From contig WHUX01000046.1 in the NCBI GenBank assembly GCA_015179025.1, forward strand, positions 62,001-126,000: a stretch of DNA of 64,000 nucleotides. Direction: 5' to 3'. The position numbers and the translations under genes were made by a program. Under the pieces are notes generated by a model that saw only the letters and a program-made list of their open reading frames with translations, searched no databases and was not told where the DNA came from. Shown here in pieces: positions 59,093 to 64,000 of this stretch. How positions within the stretch are numbered: the stretch's first letter is position 1; each line of letters opens with the position of its first letter. The DNA is from Terfezia claveryi (taxonomy: Eukaryota > Ascomycota > Pezizomycetes > Pezizales > Pezizaceae).

Positions 59093-62000
59093 CTACTGCC
59101 TCCCCCTAACCACCCCCTCTAACCTCCTAATGACATTCCTCAACCCCGTCCCCTTCTCACTATTCCCCTCCAACCAGCCCTCCATCTCCTCCCTCACGCC
59201 CCTAACCGCCTTCAACACTGGCAACCTCGCGCCCTCCTCCTCGGGGGCAAACTTCGCTGGGTTAAGGAGTACATTAAAGCATCTCGCCCAAATGTCACCC
59301 TGCCAATACCTCTTAAACGGCTCCTTGACCCTCCAGCACTTTCCGCCCATCCCCGCTCCCACCCCCGCGCCCTTCTCCCCCACAATCTCCAAATACCTCC
59401 CAAAAAGGAGGTTGTGGATTATCCCCGCGCAGCCATGGTAGTCAATCTGATACGACCAGGGCCTCATTTCCCGTACTTCGACACAGTCAGATACCTCATC
59501 CGGTTTCCAGTCCGCCACGAACTGCACGTTGGCAGGGAAGACCTTCATATCGATTCCCCTCCCAAAATCAATCAACGTAATCCCTTTCTTATTCCATCCG
59601 CCGCCTCCATCGCGGCGGTATCTCGGCTCCCACTCCTCTCCTATGTCGAGTGGCAGGAAGCGCACGAGGCAGTTGTCAGCTTTCAAGTCCCCGTGGATAA
59701 GGCCCTTTGCGTGGAGGCCCTCCATCGTGCGGAGGATTTCTACTGTGAGAAACATAGCCAGGGTCTCCTCGAGCCCAGCGGAGGGTTTTCCCTGCTGGGA
59801 TAGGTCGCGGCTGGAGAGGTTTACCAGGTCGAGAACGGTCCCCTGGCAGAGGTAGGGGAGGATGAGGAAAGAGGCTTCGGTGGGGTAGATGTGGCATTCA
59901 TGGGCGAGGAGAATGCTTTCGCTGGCGCGTGTGAGACCGAGCCGCCGGTGCGCCTGCCGCATGATGTAGAACTCCCAGGCGGAAGGGGGGTCTGTTTCGA
60001 TCTTGATGGCCTCGGTGGGCATGCGGTTGAGGTGGCGAGTTTCCGTGACGAGGGCTAGGTCCGCGAAGTGTGCTTCCATTTCATCCTCGTCCTCCTTTTT
60101 CGTAGAAATAGCAACATCTGTATTCTCAACTAGATAAACCGGCGCAAATGCCCCTTCCCCAATCTGTCGCGTGAAGATATATTTTGTGTGCCCTGTCGCA
60201 GATCTTCCCTTCGCGCTGGGTTTCCCGGGGAATACCACTTCTACGGACTTATCCCCCCCGCCCCCAGAAGCTTTCGCAGATGGCGGCTTGAGACTCTTTC
60301 GGATTTCTGCTGCCTTCGATTTCGCGTTGGATGGGTACTCGAAGTATCCCTCGTAAGCATTCAGGGGAGTGGTGAGTTTCGATAAGACAGTAGCGTGAAT
60401 CTCGGGAGTCATGGGGTTGAGCTGGGTGTCGATTATGAGGGGACCGCCTTTATGCGCGATATCTGCTTTGGTTGGTACGGGTACGGAGGTAGAGGGGACA
60501 AGGGTTTTTTTGTGTCCGGGTCCGAGAGGAGCCTTTTTTGAATTTTCCTTATCTCCATTCTCCTTGTCCCTGGGATTTCGTGGTTGTAGGGGAGGAGGGG
60601 GCTTGATAATCCCAAACCCACCCAACTTCTTCGGTGGCGGTAGAAAAAAGTCGCTATCCTCTTCACTATATGCTCCTGTCTCACTCCCCATTGTTGCACC
60701 CACACCAGTACCGCCACTACCACCTTGCCCCGGGACAATATCCATAAACGGACTACTCAACACCTTATCAAACTCCCTCTCCCTCCTCTCCCTCTCTGCA
60801 CCCCTAGGCCTACTAGGCGTCTTCGCTGCCTGCGTCTTCTCTGCTGCCCTCCTTCTTGCGGTCGTTGGTGGGAGGGAGACTTCCGTTCTCTCCACAATAG
60901 GAGTCATGTATTGTTTCTTTCTCCCCGCACTTCCACCTCCGCTATGATTCTCATCACCAAACAATTTTCTCGAAAGCGATTGTATTGTGGCAGGGGGAAG
61001 GTCTAGCTCCTCGGTTTGAGGATTATTAGCATCATCTTCATCCACATCTTCATCCACGAGATTTGCATTAAATCTCTGAAAGTACGTGTCGTCTGCAAGT
61101 CCGACGGTTTCCTCCTCGTAATTGATTTTGTTTTCGTCGCTCCAGTCGCTCCCAGCGTCGTCCTCATCCCCCTCCTCCTGGCTCGCGCCATCCTCACCTG
61201 AATCTGAATCAGATTCTGAACCAGGCCCGGCTCGCCCCCCAGCGTCAGTATTAGTCGTTACATCGTCATCGAAAAAATCACTCTCTCCATCGTCTTCCCC
61301 CTGCGGGTCTGCATCCAAATCCCGATTTGGCTGATCAATCGGCTGGTTCAGGAGCTCATAAATCTCATCCGTCGCCGCCTTCGTATGCAGAGTCATGGTC
61401 GGCTCGCCTCCCTGCATCATCCGGCTCCTCTTCTTCAGCTTTCCCCTGCCAGGACTGGGGGAGTGGAGCTTGGCTGCTACTGCTATTGTCTGTGCACGCG
61501 GTGGGGTAGTGGAGATATCGTCGCGGAAGACTGGGGGTTGGGGGGGACGTTTGTTCGGTTGTTTTGAAGGGCGTTTGAATTCAGCCTCTTGTCGCCGACG
61601 AGCAGCCCAGTCAATGTTGAGGAGGTTGCGTTGCATGGCGCGGAGTTCTTCGAAGGAGTATTCAAGGGAGGGGTTGGAGGGGTTTGGGTAGATGTAGCGT
61701 GCGTTGGGGAATGCTGGGGTGAGGGCTGCAGAGGAGGGAGGTGGTGGTGGTGGTGGTGGTGGTGGTGGTGGTGGTGGTTGATCGATCTGTGTATCTACAA
61801 GTTAGCTATACTATTTCACACATAAGGTCGGTAGTTGAAGCGCATGTACATCTCTGAAGATTGCAAGTTTACCCCCTCCAATGGCCTCTCCTCCTCCTCC
61901 TCCGTCCTGCTGCTTCAAAACCTGCCCAGCCCACGGTGTCGGCTCCATGATGTTTTCCTTCCGTCGATGCTCCAAGGTGTCAATACTATCCCATCCACCC

Positions 62001-62806
62001 GTTCCCGGTCCTAGAACTGGCGCGGGCTGTGCCCCATTATCGGCATCCGAGAAAATCGTCATCTTCTCTCTCTTTTGCTTCGGCCCCGCCGGCGCTGCCG
62101 ACGCATGAGCCTGCGGATCGGAGTACACACCTCCCTCCGCCACCCCACCAAACGGCAGCGTCTTTGCAGCCAACGCAGGTCGGACAGCGGGCAGTGCAGG
62201 TGACCTAGGTTCATCCTCTGTGATTGGGTTCGCCTCACACCTATGTATAAACTCCTCAAATTTTCTCACCAGCCTCTCCCTCGGCCTAGCTCCATTCTCC
62301 ACCCCCAGCTGATAGACCTCTCTCGCCTGCCCTCTCCTCCCAACACTCTCCAGCCACGCTGCAAATTCCTCATAGAAAAGCGCCAACCGCTGCCCAATGT
62401 CGTTCCTAGCCAAATACGCAAAATGTTCCCGTGGGGCGTCGCTGAATCTTTGGATATACAGGATCCAGAATTTAACGTAGCGGGGATCGTTTCTGTAGTG
62501 AGAGTCGTGGAGGAAGGCACGGGTTGCTCGCTCGAGGAGGGGCAGGAGCTGGGATTGGGAGGAGTTTCCTGCGGGGTAGGTGTTGAGGGTCCAGTAGACG
62601 TAGCGGGTCCAGACGTCGAGGGGATCGTCGAGGTCGGAGGCAAGCAGAAGCTCGGATTCGAAGGAGTCCCGCTCGGATTGGTGCTCGTCGGGGGTGCCGC
62701 TAAGGGCGGTGACGAGGGCGCGGGCGGAGCGGCCGGTGGAGAGGGGAAGGATGTTTTCTTTGTGGGGCTCGATGAGGGCGAAGTTGATGGCTCCGGGGCC
62801 GGCCAT
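59093..62806 (-). CDS. BUB1: BUB1 spindle-assembly-checkpoint kinase
   Basis: Two exons (62806-61822 and 61725-59093), separated by a 96-bp intron (GTGTGA...CTGCAG with GCTAAC inside), give 1205 residues. The start at MAGPGAINFALIEP is preferred over upstream ATGs because a KEN box (16-18) follows directly, as in Mad3/Bub1 proteins. The Mad3/BUB1 TPR region is clear (DDPLDVWTRYVYWTLNTYP, then YVKFWILYIQRF and RGQAREVYQLGV). A second KEN (RRKENIMEP) follows, then the conserved EYSFEELRA segment at the start of exon 2. The kinase domain has the lysine in TEAIKIE, the catalytic loop HGDLKADN (Asp1008) and DFGRGID. It phosphorylates histone H2A and scaffolds checkpoint proteins at kinetochores. 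The poly-(CCA) tract in the intron lies in a frame that would be open in part, so retained-intron forms are conceivable. Confidence 0.94.
61739..61779 (+). repeat. GGT trinucleotide microsatellite in the BUB1 intron
   Basis: Around twelve GGT units (CCA on the coding strand), just upstream of the splice acceptor used by exon 2; it may act as part of the pyrimidine-rich tract. Confidence 0.9.
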
Positions 62807-63678
62807 GGTGAGGGAGCGAGGAGCGAGTGTGTCTCTGTGTGTGTGTGTGTGTGTATGAGGGCAGTGAAGGTATAGTGGGGCAGCGGATTGCCCTGCAAGC
62901 CGTGTGTGTTTTTTGGGTGGGGGGAGGGTATTGACGTTGCTGCAAGTGCGAATACACCTGGATCGTGAGGATAGAGGTACTCTCGTAGTTATGTACTTTA
63001 GGCGTACCTGAGCCACGGGGTGGGGTTTGTCTGCGGGGCACGTACGGGACAGCAGGTAAACAAAAACAAACGCCAAGAGTGCGGTTACAAGCAGCGCCCT
63101 GGCATGCAAAAACGTCCTTGCATAAATAACATCGCATAAATGCATATAACCTCGCATAAACATACCCTATGTACTTGTGCATGTACGGAGTATGTACCTA
63201 ACTTACGGAGTATGTACCTAACTTACGGAGTATGTAGGTACGTACATATATCTGTAGTACACTACACTACACTACATATTTATGTACATCAGGTGCATAC
63301 TCTGCATACTGCCCTGTGATAGGCCGGAGCTGTTCTCTTACTACCTCCTCCAACACTCCTCGGTACGCGACAAGATCTCAGCAACACACAAACACCAATC
63401 TTACAGACTGTACCTATCCTATCTCTGGTGGCCCTTCAACCCCTGTGTGGCCTTCACCCAGTTGCTTGATTTCCTGCGCTCTATACAGCCTCATACAGCC
63501 TCTGTTTTTACTCCTTTTCGGCTTAATCTTGCAATTGTTCCGTGTGCAATGCGATAGATACGACTTCTATAGTTATAGACCTACAGACCCTACCGGGAGC
63601 ACATACATACATATACCACCCACCCGTCCAGCAAATGCCATAATTTGACACTGGTAACTCGTATCCTCATTGTCCAGC
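62807..63678. other. shared upstream region of BUB1 and the transporter
   Basis: Divergent promoter region of about 870 bp. Contains a GT microsatellite (about 62830-62855), three copies of a 20-bp repeat TACGGAGTATGTACCTAACT (63184-63237) and a short CTACA repeat (about 63257-63277). Confidence 0.6.
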
Positions 63679-64000
63679 ATGCACAAAACCGATTCTCTCG
63701 ATGCCAGCCCGGGTACCACCACCTCTGGCTGCCCCCCAGCCTCCAGCTCTGCTGGACGGCTCTCCATCACAGACTCGGAATCAGAAGACCTCGAGCTAAG
63801 CTCGTGGGAATCCGACGCTTCGAACAAACCAATAAACAAACGCCCGAAGAACCGAGCAGTCCGCGAGAGCCTGACGTTGGGAGATCGGATGGTTATGGAC
63901 CCTCCGGGGAGCGAAGGGGCGGTAATTAGCCAGGAGGATAGAAGGACGGCAGATGCCAAGGTCATCAGGAACTTAGCTGTGAATGCCTTTTTTATTGGGT
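63679..64000 (+). CDS. DMT/TPT-family transporter, N-terminal part (cut by window edge)
   Basis: A frame open from ATG 63679 to the right edge (107 codons) starts MHKTDSLDASPGTTTSGCPP. It is Ser/acidic rich (ITDSESEDLELSSWESDAS) and reaches ADAKVIRNLAVNAFFIG at the edge. In fungal triose-phosphate-transporter-like proteins (SLC35C2/Ymd8 type) a similar long cytosolic N-terminus precedes a first membrane helix of the form ..n.l.iglWY.fSl.iSlYNKWMF. The last visible residues fit the start of that helix. Identification rests on these few residues and is tentative; the rest of the gene is outside the window. Confidence 0.5.
   Translation, partial: MHKTDSLDASPGTTTSGCPPASSSAGRLSITDSESEDLELSSWESDASNKPINKRPKNRAVRESLTLGDRMVMDPPGSEGAVISQEDRRTADAKVIRNLAVNAFFIG

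Noticed and set aside
60411..60947. 178-codon plus-strand frame
   Set aside because: Lies antisense inside the BUB1 coding exon; composition is a mirror of the Pro/Ser-rich BUB1 middle, no domain.
62243..62898. Two overlapping 210-codon frames (plus and minus)
   Set aside because: Both are shadows of the BUB1 TPR-coding exon in other frames.

Overview
The window is nuclear DNA from a filamentous ascomycete. Genes are split by short introns (about 50-130 bp) with GT..AG ends and CTAAC-like branch sites. It also holds a fungal-type intron-bearing tRNA-Asp, a NACHT-WD40 STAND receptor and a GPI-anchored intradiol dioxygenase. The mixture of compact housekeeping gene islands and long, gene-poor, repeat-laden stretches would suit a repeat-rich Pezizomycete (truffle-like) genome, but that placement is an inference; no marker gene here proves it.

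Layout. Positions 1-34.4 kb are accessory: a DDE-transposase remnant inside a nearly perfect inverted repeat (94-775), a coiled-coil orphan gene (1239-2063), a dense cluster of tiny insertions (2.9-4.9 kb), a lysine-rich frame-broken gene (5490-6756), tRNA-Asp (7548-7629), a decayed FAX/GST-like gene (8084-8938) with a pogo-like MITE just upstream (9001-9638), a secreted intradiol dioxygenase (13072-14658), a large NLR with 13 near-identical WD repeats (16885-21391), an ankyrin relic (25505-26060), two orphan multi-exon genes (26907-28708 and 29465-30258), a fold-back element (31180-32994) and a Tc1/mariner relic (33357-34372). From 34.4 to 44.2 kb there is almost nothing recognisable. From 44.2 kb to the right edge lies a conserved housekeeping block: RAD21 cohesin (minus), PMR1-type Ca/Mn ATPase (plus), protein disulfide isomerase (plus), GRASP/GRH1 (plus), BUB1 checkpoint kinase (minus) and the start of a DMT/TPT-type transporter (plus, cut by the edge). 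PMR1, PDI and GRH1 all serve the secretory pathway; RAD21 and BUB1 both act in chromosome segregation. Fungal gene order rarely implies co-regulation, so no operon-like link is claimed.

Most interesting observation. A family of extremely short dispersed sequences (15, about 28, 32 or 42 bp) that nearly all begin TAGTCT recurs through the window in both orientations. Many copies are flanked by perfect direct repeats, usually exactly 9 bp, that look like target-site duplications. Two sequence types (TAGTCTGGTT... and TAGTCTCGATCAGA...) share the head TAGTCT and a CCTCGTA-like tail. At 3023-3156 three elements are stacked, each bracketed by the same 9-mer CCAAACACC. These behave like nano-transposons far below MITE size, and the 9-bp duplication would fit mobilisation by a Mutator-like transposase. 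None was found in the reconstructed exons of intact genes; one may have introduced a stop codon into the ankyrin relic.
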